NCBI RefSeq assembly: GCF_024166365.1
Contig: NC_064819.1
Span: forward strand, 208,593,293-208,657,292
Direction: 5' to 3'
Source: Elephas maximus indicus
Lineage: Eukaryota > Chordata > Mammalia > Proboscidea > Elephantidae
DNA length: 64,000 nt
Shown piece after piece: positions 40,401 through 52,526 of this stretch. Positions within the stretch are counted from its first letter, which is position 1. Each line of letters begins with the position of its first letter. The notes beneath the pieces are model-generated. The model saw only the letters and a program-made list of their open reading frames with translations. It had not been told where the DNA came from and made no database searches. The translations under genes and the position numbers were made by a program.

Positions 40401-43400
40401 ATCAATTCTTCTTCGGTCTTCCTTATTCATTGACGAGCTTTCACATGCATATGATGTGATTGAAAATACCATGGCTTGGTCAGGCATACCTTAGTCTTTA
40501 AGATGACATCTGTGCTCTTCAACACTTTAAAGAGGTCCTTTGCAGCAGATTTACCCAATGCAATGCGTCTTTTGATTTCTTGACTGCTACTTCCATGGCT
40601 GTTGATTGTGGATCCAAGTAAAATGAAATCCTTGACGGCTTCGATCTTTTCTCTGTTTATCATGATGTTGCGCATTGGTCCAGTTGTGATGATTTTTGTT
40701 TTCTTTATGTTGAGGTGCAATCCATATTGAAGGCTGTGGTCTTTAATCTTCATTAGCAAGTGCTTCAAGTCCTCTTCATTTCAGCAAGCAAGGTTCTGTC
40801 ATTTGCATAAAGCAGGTTGTGAATGAGCCTTCCTCCAACCCTGATGCCCCGTTCTTCTTCATATACTCCAGCTTCTCGGATTATTTGGTCAGCATACAGA
40901 TTGAATAGGCCTGGTGAAAGAATACAACCCTGATGCACACCTTTCCTGACTTTAAACCAATCAGGATCACCTTGTTCTGTCTGAACAACTGCCTCTTGAT
41001 CTATGTAAAGGTTCCTTATGAGCACAATTGTTCTGGAATTCCCATTCTCCGCAATGCTATCCATAGTTTGTTATGATCCACACAGTCATATGCCTTTGCA
41101 TAGTCAATAAAACACAGGTAAACACCCTTCTGGTATTCTCTGCTTTCAGCCAGGATCCATCTGACATCAGCAATGATATCCCTGGTTCCACATCCTCTTC
41201 TGAAACCAGCCTGAATTTCTGGCAGTTCCCTGTCAATATACTGCTGCAGCCGTTTTTGAATGATCTTCAGCAAAATTTTGCTTGCATGTGATATTAATGA
41301 TATTGTTCTATAATTTCCACATACGGTTGGATCACCTTTCTTGGGAATAGGCATAAATATGGATCTCTTCCAGTCAGTTGGCCAGGAAGCTGTCTTCCCT
41401 ATTTCTTGGCATAGACGAGTGAGCACCTCCAGTGCTGCATCTGTTTGTTGAAACATCTCAATTGATATTCCATCGATTCCCAGAGCCTTGTTTTTTGCCA
41501 ATGCCTTCAGAGCAACTTGGACTTCTTCCTTCAGTATCATCGGTTCCTGATCATATGCCACCTCTTGAAATGGTTGAACATCGGCTAATTCTTTTTGGTA
41601 TAATGACTCTGTGTATTCCTTCCATCTTCTTTTGATGCTTTCTGCGTCGTTTAATATTTTCCCTGTAGAATTATATTTGTTTAGTGAAGCTAAATTAGGT
41701 GTTAGTTGCTTTCATTATAACCTGGTGGTGAGGTTGTGGGAAAGGCTAACCTTCAAACTTCATAGGTGGTTACTGAATAGTATCTATAAGTTGTGATGAC
41801 CAAATTGGCTTATGTTAGTTTGTAATACTTGCCTCCCACCCTTTGTTACACTTCTTCCTGCCCATCTCTTTTGGTCAGCCATTTCTTCATGTCCACTTAC
41901 TCACTCACTTCTGTTGTCAGCTTACAGCTGTGGTTGCATAGAGGATTGTTAACTGAGTCTCCCTGATGGAGTCACTGGAGAGAGAGATACATTCCTGGCT
42001 GTGTTTGAAGAGGCTGCAAAGACAGATCACAGAAAAATAGGCACTTAGGTGAAGGCTTATAAAGCTTTTTATGGCAGACATTGGCTAGGTTTCCTTTTAT
42101 TCAAACACTGCAGCTTTCAAGATAAGAAAATAACTAATCACATCTGGAATCACTTTGTGGAATGCCATGTTACAGTCTTACGTGTCATATACCAAGCAAT
42201 TTTAGCTGTAACCACTGGAGGTCATTAGAGATCTTGTGGTATATTTTGAGGCCGATTGTATCTTTTCACCATACTTAATCTGTATGCTGAGCAAATAATG
42301 TGAGAAGCTGGACTATATGAAGAGGGCTGTAGCATCAGGATTGGAGGAAGACTCAGTAACAACCTGCGTTATGCAGATGACACAGCCTTGCTTGCTGTAA
42401 GTGAAGAAGACTTGAAACACTTACTTATGAAGATCAAAGACTACAGCCTTTAGTATGGATTACACCTCAACATAAAGAAAAAAAAAACCTCACAACTGGA
42501 CCAATAAGCAACATCATGATAAATGGAGAAAAGACTGAAGTTTGCAAGGATTTCATTTTCCTTGGATCCACAGTCAATGCTCGTGGGAGCGCATTGGGCA
42601 AATCTGCTGCAAAAGACCTCTAAAAAGCAAAGATGTCACTTTGAGGACTAAGGTGTGCCTGATCCAAGGTAAGGTATTTTCAATCACCTTACATGGTTTC
42701 AAAACCTGGACAATGAATAGGGAAGAAGGAAGAAGAATTGATCCCTTTGAGTTATGGTGTTAGCAAAGATTATTATACCATGGACTGCCAGAAGAACAAA
42801 CATAACTGTTTTGGGAGAAGCAGAGCCAGAATGCTCATTAGAAGTGGGGATGGCAAGACTTTGTCTCAATATGTACTTTGGACGTGTTATCAGGAGGGAT
42901 CAGTCCCTAAGGAAGGACATCATGCTTGGTAAAGTATACAGTAAAGGAAAAAGAGGAAGACCCTCAAGGAGATGAATTGACACAGTGTCTACAACAATGG
43001 GCTCAAACATAGCAAAGATTGTGAGCATGGTGTAGGACTAGGCAGCGTTTCCTTCTGTCATAGATAGGGTCACTATGAGTCGGAATTGACGCAATGGCAT
43101 TGAGTCCATTCTGACTCATTTGTCGTTGTGTGCCATTGAATTGACTCCAACTTATAGTGACCCCATAGGACAAAGTAGAACTGCCCCATAGGGTTTCCTA
43201 GGCTGTAATCTTTACGAGAAGGAGCCGTGGTGGCACAGTGCTGAACAAGAAGTCAGTGGTTTGAACCCACCAGCCACTCCATGGAAGAAAGATTTGTTGG
43301 TCTGCCTCCATAAAGATTTATAGCCTTGGAAACCCTAAGGAGCAGTTCTACTCTGCCCTATAGGGTTGGTATGAGTCTGAATCAACTCGATGGCAATGGG

Positions 43401-46400
43401 TTTGGGTATTTAATCTTTACAGGGGAATCCTGATGGCACAGTGGTTAAGTGTTGGCATGCTAACGAAAGGTCGGCAGTTCAAGCCCACTAGCCATTCCAC
43501 GAGAGAAAGAAGTACCAGTTTACTTCTGTAAAGATTACAGCCTTGGAAACCCTATGGGGAAGTTCTACTCTGCCCTACAGGGTTGCTATGAGTAGAAATC
43601 AACTCGACGGCAATGAGTTAATCTTTACAGGAGCAGGTCGCATGTCTTTTCTTCCCTGGAGCAGCTGGTGGAATTGAACTGCCAAACTTTCGGTTAGCAG
43701 CTGAGTGCTTAATCATTGTGCCACCAGTGCTCCTTAGATTAACATTAGACCTGACATTTTGTCACTGGAAATTACATCCTGAATTCTTCTTTCACTCAGA
43801 AAAAAATATGAAACTAGAGTGTTGAGTGAAATTGCTTTGTTTGATAGCAGTTGTGTTTCTGCAAAGAGATGTACCTATTTCATAGTTTCATGAAGCTGTT
43901 ATTACATATTCTGGGCTGCTGATTACAGGGGAAATTACATATTAACTTCTGAACTCTAGATTTGGCATGGTGAACCTATCTTTAATCTGTAGTGATGGTT
44001 GCTGTTGTTGAATATTAGTTCATTCTCAAAGTCTGCTTAAGTCTTTAATATACATTTTCCTCCCATCACTTTTGGTCTGCCATTTCTTCTTTCCTACAGA
44101 GACCTACCAACACCAAACGTAGTAGAGTGGCAGGAATCTAATCCAGTTGAGCTGTGCTTAATTTTAGTTAAATCTACAAGCCCAGCTCAGTTTTTTTTTC
44201 CTTTTTGATTGAAGTTAGTACAATCAAATTTTAAAAATATCTCTGTTAAGATATAATTCACACACAATAAAATTCACCACTTAAAGAGTGCAGTTCAATG
44301 GTTTTAATACATTCACACGGTTGTGCAAGGATCACCACAATCTAAGTTTGAGACATTTTCATCACCCCAAAAAGAAACTCCACAGCCATTAAGTAATCAC
44401 TCCCTATCTTTCCCTTCCCCCTGCCCTAGGTACTCAGTCACTAATCTACTTTCTGTCTCTACACATTTACCTAATCTGGACTTTTCATATCAATGGAATC
44501 ATACAATATTTGGTCTGCTGTGACTGCCTTCTTTCACTTAGCATAATGTTCTCAAGGGTCATCCATTTTTTTTGCATATATGAGTACTTCGTTCCTTTTT
44601 ATTGCCAAATAATATTCCATTGTCTGGATATTCCACATTTTATTTACCCATTCATCAGTTGAGTAGACACTTGAGTTGTTTCCACCTTTTAACTATTGAG
44701 AATAGTGCTGCTATGAATATCTGTGTGCAAGTTTTTATATATGGGTGTTTTTATTTCTCATGGGTGTATACCTGGGAGTGAAATTGCTGAGTCATATGGT
44801 AGCAGTGCAATTATCCTTTAATTATTAAATTTTTCTTTTGAATCATGTTTTTTTTTTTCCCTTAGTCCTGTTCCCCCATAACTGTGAATAAACTTGTTAA
44901 TGAGAGAAGTTAGCATTATTTCAATGCCTGAAATCTTTACATATAAACTGGCCTGTATTTGTGCAATACCTTTTTCAAGTCAGAGAAGCCATTGTTTTAG
45001 GTATTTAATAATTTCTGAACAACTTTGTTTTATTTCAGGCAGTTACAGTAATAAAGCTTAAACAGGATATTACAGGATTGGGAAATACGTTGTCATAATT
45101 TTCTTTAAAAGTTTCCATTTAACCTCTAATCTCTATGAGATATATAGATACCTATGATTTTTCTTTTCTGTCCTGATTATTCCATTTGTCAAGTTTTAAG
45201 ATTTCTTAAATGGAATTTTATGATATTTAAGACATTTTTCAAAGTTCAGCTTCCTAAATGATCCTTCTGACAAACTCTCCCTCTCATCTCAACTCAAATG
45301 TCACCTCTCCCGGGAAGCCCTCCATCATGGCATTTCCCCCAATACATTATGATTATAGGTCCACATATCTAATGTAGTTTCCAGCAGTGTCTTTACCCTG
45401 AAACTTGACTAGGTTGGCCTTTCCTGTGACTCCTTAAAGGAAACCGAGGTGTTTGTGTCTGTCAGGGTTGGAGAAACATAGGAGAAGTTTGAATCAGTCT
45501 TCTTGCCACACTGGTGGAACCAGTTTCAAACTGCCTCTGCTCAGCAGGTAACACTTTATACAAAGGCCTTTATTCCAGGGCTGGAGCTGTTCAAACTTGT
45601 AGCTTTCCTAGGTGGGTGGGGCAGCATTTCAGGCAAGTGCATTCCAAGAGAAGGATAAATTGTCTTGTGCTTGTGTGCACGTTGGGGAAGAAAAAGATCA
45701 CAAACAGCCCATGAAGGGTGAACTAATGTCACTCGTCAACATCAGAGCAGACTAGAAATTGGAATGGCAGGCAGAAAAATGTACCAGTAAATGTATATAC
45801 ATATATATATAGTTTTTATTTTTTTAATAATTTTTATTGTGCTTTAAGTTTACAAATCAAGTCATTCTCTCACATAAAAACTTATATACACCTTGCTACA
45901 TACTCCCAATTACTCTGCCCCTAACGAGACAGCCTGCTCTCTCATTCCACTCTCTCTTTTTGTGTCCATTTTGCCAGCTTCTAGCCGCCCCCCATCCTCT
46001 CATCTCCCCTCCAGGCAGGAGATGCCAATACAGTCTCAAGTGTCCACCTGATCCAAGAAGCTTACTCCTCACCAGCATCCCTCTCCAACCCATTGTCCAG
46101 TCCAATCCATGTCTGAAGAGTTGGCTTTGGGAATGTTTCCCATCCTTGGCCAACAGAAGGTCTGGGGGCCATGACCACCGGGGTCCTTCTAGTCTCAGTC
46201 AGACCATTAAGTCTGGTCTTTTTATGAGAATTTGGAGTCTGCATCCCACTGTTCTCCTGCTCCCTCAGGGGTTCTCTGTTGTGTTCCCTGTCAGGGCAGT
46301 CATCGGTTGTAGCTGGGCACCATCCAGTTCTTCTGGTCTCAGGATGATGTAGTCTCTGTTTCATGTGGCCTTTTCTGTCTCAGTAAATGTCTGTTTAAGA

Positions 46401-49400
46401 GAGGACACCTTCTGGCCCCCACTCGTCTTTCAGTACACCCACCCACTTTATTCAACAGCCTCTGGAGGGACTGAGTTGAGAATATCTCTCTCAGTTATGT
46501 CTACAAGAAAATCTAGTTTACAATTTCTCAGAGACAACATACTTCTGGGTTAATTTTGACAGAACAGCCACATCAACCTGGTTTACTGAACATACATTTG
46601 AGAGGAGACTGTTTCTGTGTGGAGGTGGTGGCGGGGGGAGCATTCAAAGATTTACTGTACATGTGTATCTAAAATTAGTTTCCTCATTATCCAAGATAAG
46701 TCTAGAAATCTGGATCACCCTTACATTTCCTTCTTCCAAAGCCCAGTATTCTGGACACGTTCCTGTTTCCTCAGATAAATCAGTTGGTTATGGGTAACCA
46801 TATTAAATATTAGTATTAGTTGTTGGGATGATTTTAGGGGTGGATGAAGCTAAGAAAGAAAGAAAAATTTTTAAATTTAAAAGGAAAGAAGAAACCAAAC
46901 CCCAAAGCTGCTTTATTGGTTGGTGGGAGGGGGAAGGAGAGGGAGAGAGAGTGGATGGTAGAAAGGTCATTGGCAAGATCCATGCGCTTGAAACTCTCAT
47001 TTTTCATTTTGTGAATAAGCAGTGCTGCCGCTACCCTTTTAAAATGTTCAACTTCTCTTTATAGCACTTAGCACTACCTGCCATTATGTGATATATATAG
47101 ATATATATATCTACTATGTGTCTGACCATTTGTCACACTGCAGTGGCTTGTGTGTTACTGTGAGACTGAAGTTTTACCACTGGTATTTCAAATACCAGCA
47201 GGGCCACCCTTGGACAGGTTTCAGTGGCACTTCTAGGCTAAGACAGAGTAGGAAGAAGGACCTAGCAGTCTGCTTCTGAAAAAATTGGCCAATGAAAACC
47301 TTATGAATTGCAGTGGAACATTGTCTGATGTAGTGCCAAAAGATGAAACCCTCAGGTTGAAGACACTCAAAATATGACTGGGGAACGGTTGCCTCCTCAA
47401 ACTAGAGTTGGCCTTAATGACTTGGATGGAGTCAAGAGTTCAGGACCTTCATTTGTTGATGTGGCACGACTCACAATGAGAAGAAACAGCTGCAAACGTC
47501 CATTAATAATTGGAACATGGAATGTACGAAGTATGAATCTAGGAAAATTGGAAGTTGTCAAAAATGAAATAAAACACATAAACATCGATATCCTAGGCAT
47601 TAGTGAGTTGAATGGACTGGCATTTGCCATTTTGAATTGGACAATCATATGGTCTAGTATGCCAGGAATGACAAATTGAAGAGGAATGGCGTCACATTCA
47701 TCATCAAAAAGAACATTTCAAGATCTATCCTGAAGTACAATGCTGTCAGTGATAGGATAACATCCACACACCTACAAGGAAGACGAGTTAATATGTACGT
47801 TGTGGTTCAGACCTCCGGAACTTTTGAGCTTACTGACTGGTGTAAGCACGTCCACTGTAGGATCTGAGGTTCGTTAAGAGGAATGGGGTCAAATGTCTGA
47901 AACATCATGATGTTCACAGCTGCTAGGCGATTTTGAATGAACCTGGTAAGACAGTTTAAGAGGCAGGGCGAAAACAGACAGATTAGTAAAAGAATAATCA
48001 ATGGAGTAACAAGAGGCCAGAGCCACAACAGGGAAGTTATCTATGTCCACCAATCAGAAAGTGTTTCTCCAGCAGTGGGTAGGTGAAGGGGACTCGTCCA
48101 GCTGGCGATTTGTTCTAAGTTGTAGAGATTGACTTCTACTTCATGGCTGGTGTTTATCCAGGTGCAGCAGGAGTTATTGGCTATGGTGCAGACCCCCACT
48201 TTCTTCAGTTAAGATATAGTCAAGGGCAATACAGTAGTCCATTACAACCCAAACAGGGAATTTAAGGAAGTTTGCTGGGCTTTTATGGCTCAGCTGGTAG
48301 TTTTGGAAAGGATGTGAATAGTTTCTGTTATGCCTAACATGGCGTCTTGAAGAGCTGCAAGCTGAGGAAAAATTCGAATGATAAACCAGCCATTGCCAGT
48401 TTCAGTTGTGGGATTATTCCTGTTCCAGTTAAGTCCCGTCCATCTTCGTCAGAGTTGTTTGAGGCTTGGGTTTGTCTTTTTTTCCTCTGGGAGTTAGTAG
48501 GTGGTTTCATTAGCACAGTGAGGTGAAGTGAGATCCGTTGTGGCTTCTGATCATTGTGGGCAGACTGAACCTGGGAATGATTTTTATTAAGGAGTGTTTT
48601 GTAGCTTCTGATGTTTTCTCTGTTTTATAAGGGCTATTTATGAAAATCTATTGTTGCTCTCCGTTCAGCTGTTTGTTTGAGATCTCTAATAGTGTAATTT
48701 GGGACTGTTTTTGGAAGTTATATAGGGTTAAGTCTGGATCTGAAATGGGCTGGTGGAACAAGTCCAGCTGACTGGATAGACTTCTTCGTAGTTTGGAGGC
48801 AGCCTTGAGCCAGCTTACCCTGGGGGTTTGTCGGTAACAGGCTGGCTGGGTTCAGGGTAGAAGTTACCTTGAGTGTGACCTCCGGATTGTCGAGGAGCTG
48901 AGCTTGGTAGCGGGCCATTTGGCCTGCTGTGAGCCAGAGCCTGCCTTTCCGTTTTAGTATGGTGAGAACTGCATGAGGCACAAACACAGTCACAGGCAGA
49001 CCTTAGGTAAACTTTTCAGCTTCAGCTAAAAGGAGGCAAGTCGCTGCTACCGTTCTAAGACAGGCTGGCCATCCCTGAGGGACTGGATCTAGAAGTTTAG
49101 AAAAATATGCTACCGGTCTTTTTCAAGGACCCAGTTGTTAAGACCCTTGTTGCAACTTCCCCTCGGCCTGGCTCCAGACTGGTGGGTTAACAGCATTTAT
49201 AATTTCTTCTGGTATTTCAGGGGAGGACTCCATGCGGCTAGGGCATAAAGCTAACCGGGAGGCTTGGAGTGTCCGTCTGTTTTCAGGTGGGACCTGCAGG
49301 CTGTTTTCCTTCCGAAAAGCTATCTGAGCATTTAGTTTTGATAGCAGATCCCATCCAAGCAACGGGATAGGACATTCTGGCAAATATAGGAAGCTATGAG

Positions 49401-52400
49401 TCAAGGAGGTTTCTCCTACCTGACATTCCATAAGCTGTAGAAAGGGTCTTGTAGAAGGCTTCCCTGTTACCCTGACTACTTTCATAGTTTGGGGAGAAAG
49501 TGATCCTTTCAGGTGATTCAAAACAGAATAGGTCGCTCCTGTATCAACAAGAAAATCTACAAGGTTTTTTCCCGCCTTTAATGTAACCAGGGGCTTGGTA
49601 GATGAAACTTGGAGGTGGGTGAATGGCCCCGGTCCTCATCGGTCTGAATCTTCAGGATGGGCAGATTGAAACATCTCAGCGGCAACTGGGCTTTGGCTGG
49701 GTTTCTGGTTCAGACATTCCTTCTCTCAGTGACCCTCCTGTTTACAACAAGTATACTGATTTTGGCCTAGTGGGGTAGGCTTCTTGACAATGCCCAGGGG
49801 AGTTGTTCTTCAGACGGACTTGTTGGCCTGGTTCAAAAGGCCCCCAAGCCAGAGCTGCTGTGAGGAAAGTTGCTTGCTGTTTGAATTTCTGGGTTTCTTT
49901 CTTTTCCTAGACCTAGTCTTTTTTGGTATACACTTTAAAGGCTATTTCAACTAATTGTGCAAGGCTCAGAGCTAGACTCACCTCAGCCTTTTGTAACTTC
50001 TTTCTAATGTCTACTGCACTTTGCCCAATGCATACCATGTTTATCATTTTTGCATTCTGTCTGCATTTTGCATTTTCTGGCTCTACATCTGTATATTGTC
50101 AGAATGCAGCAAAAATTCTTTCAAGGAAGGTAGATTGATTCTCAGCTGGTCCTTGATGGACCTCATAGACCTTATTTATATTTTTTTGTTTTGGAGCACC
50201 TCCTTTCAACCCTGCGATAAGACAACTCTGAAAATGGTTGAGCCTGCCATTTCCCAGAGTGTCATTAGAGTCCCAGCCAGGCTCAGAAGAAGGTAGTGCT
50301 AAATCAAGGTAGTGCTAAATCAAGCTGATGGAGGTGCTCTGCTTCTTTCCTGGCATATCCTAAGACTAATCTCTGCTGCTCCAGGCTCAAAAGAATATTC
50401 AAGAATGCCTGACAGTCAGCCCAGGTAGGGCAATGGGTGGCAAAAATGGAAGTAAAAAGACCTGCCATATGTTTTGGGTCCTCTTGATAAGGAGGGAGAT
50501 TGTTTTTCCAATTGAACAAATCAGATGTAGAGAATGGAGTGTGTACCCAGATTAATCCCAGGATTCTATTTTCCTCCTGTCTGGTAGGAACTTGTCTTGG
50601 TGGATAATGCCCTGTTGCCTGTTGTCCTGTTTTGGGTAGGGAAGTCCCCTGTCCAAAAGTTGCGCCACCTCACATGTGTATTAAGGAAACCATTTCTGAG
50701 GTTGGCTCAGCCATCCCAGGCTCAGCCATCCCAGGCGGTTCCAGCAAATACAAGAGTGGGGCTGATGGCGGAGGAAGAGGGGAAAGATCATCTTCCCCTG
50801 GGAAATCAGAGACCTTTTTTCTCTTTACCTCAGTTTTAACCATAATTTTACATTGCTTTTGAATGTTTTTATTGTTATAAAAAAATTGTTATACAAGGAC
50901 ATAAAGGCATCAACATACATTTTCTCATTACATTTACCCTCCCGAGTGCAAAACAAATCTAACTGGAGAATAGTATTATAATTTAGGGAACCATTTTGGA
51001 GCCAATGTTCCCCGTCAGCCAGCTGATATTGTGGCCATGCAATGATGCAGAAAAACTTCATCCTATCTTTTTTCATAGGATCATAACTAAAAAAATCCCA
51101 ATCAGTTAGGATGCATCCTAGGGGACTGCACTTTGGTATATCTTGTGTGTTCCTCATACCTGAGCCTAGGCCAAAACCAGAAAAACCAGGACCTAGGCTA
51201 AAACCAGAAAAACCAGGAGTACTAAAACCACAATGATCAACGTGCAACAAGGGTTTCTTACGATTGGAACAGTATCAGCCTCACCCAGATTCTGACAGAA
51301 ATGGCAGCTCTCTCGGGCTCACCCCTGGCTCCTAAGTCACTTGCCCCCTCGGAAGCCATTAGGTACTTATGATACCATTCACACAGTACTCACCGGATTA
51401 GGATCCTTACCCAGCGTCCATTTCTCAATCTCAAAAAAGTGGGTTGCCGTGGGTCTGGGTGCAGCTCTGGCCCTGAAGGTTGGTTCCGCCATCACCTCCT
51501 GGAGAAATCAGTCAGTGCTTACAGTGGTTGTGCCTAGTGGCTGGAGGTGCTCCCAGGAGCCAGGCAGCCTAAGTCAGAAGCAGAATAAGTGTCCCATGTG
51601 GGGTGCCAGAATTTGTAAGCCAGTGGGAATGGGTCTTGCCTGGTATGACCCCTTGAGTCAATTGAGAAACACCAGACCTTTGAGAAAGAGAACGCAGGCT
51701 TTATTGCAAGCTGGTCAAGCAAGGAGCTCAGAGAGTAAATCTCAAATCAAGCTCCCCGATGCTGGGGATTTTAGGGCAGTTACAGGGTTCTGGATAGGGA
51801 ATAGATGCATAATTCATGAAGTTTCTGGGAATGTTCGGGCAATTTCAGGAATGAATTAACATGTATTGGGGTACAGTTTTTGGGGTACAGTGAGGGTGCA
51901 ATATGACCACTGTACCTCCATACATGTTAATTAGTTGGCCGGTGGGGGGTATGACACATGAAGTTTATCTAAGGCCAGCTTTATGGCTTATTGCTCCTGT
52001 CTGAATGGGGGTGGGGAGTGGGTGGGAGAGGTTGATTAGTAGTAAAGTGGCCTTGAGCAAAGAAGCAGTAAGACGACCTTGCATTGTTACACAGAAATGT
52101 CTTATCAGGAACTCAGAGTGCCTGGCTGTGATGGAAGGAAAGGGGAGGGGGGAACAGTTTAACCCCGTAGGTTACATTTCAGAAGGATGAAGAGTTTAAC
52201 CCTGTTGGTTACAGAAGCAAGGATGGTGAGACTTTGTCTCACACACTTTGGACATGTTACCAGGAGGGGCCAGTCCCTGGAGAAGGACACCATGCTTGGT
52301 AAAATAGAGGATCAGAGAAAAAGAGGAAGACTTTCAACAAGGTGGATTGACACAGTAGCTGCAACAATGGGCTCAAGCATAACAATTGTGAGGATGGTGC

Positions 52401-52493
52401 AGGACCAGGCAGTGTTTTGTTCTCTTGTATGTAGGGTCACTATGAGTCAAAACTGACTGGACTGCACCTAACAACAACAAGTGTATGTATATA

Positions 52494-52526
<33 letters not shown>

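Larger units (their letters stand above)
47799..52213 (-). mobile_element. Broken gammaretrovirus-like endogenous provirus (class I ERV)
   Basis: Antisense to ECT2L. In - strand order it has one LTR, a primer-binding site, gag, protease, a piece of polymerase and the end of env, 4.4 kb in all. Most of the reverse transcriptase core, RNase H/integrase and the surface envelope part are missing, the other LTR is absent, and the remaining frames carry stops and shifts. It lies between the two halves of an RTE copy from which about 2 kb has been lost. It cannot encode a functional virus. Confidence 0.9.

Noticed and set aside
45837-46352. 171-codon open frame on the + strand
   Set aside because: It is antisense to an L1 3' UTR, with the same sequence family at 1370-2066.
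51341-51859. 172-codon open frame on the + strand
   Set aside because: It runs antisense through the proviral leader, primer-binding site and LTR.
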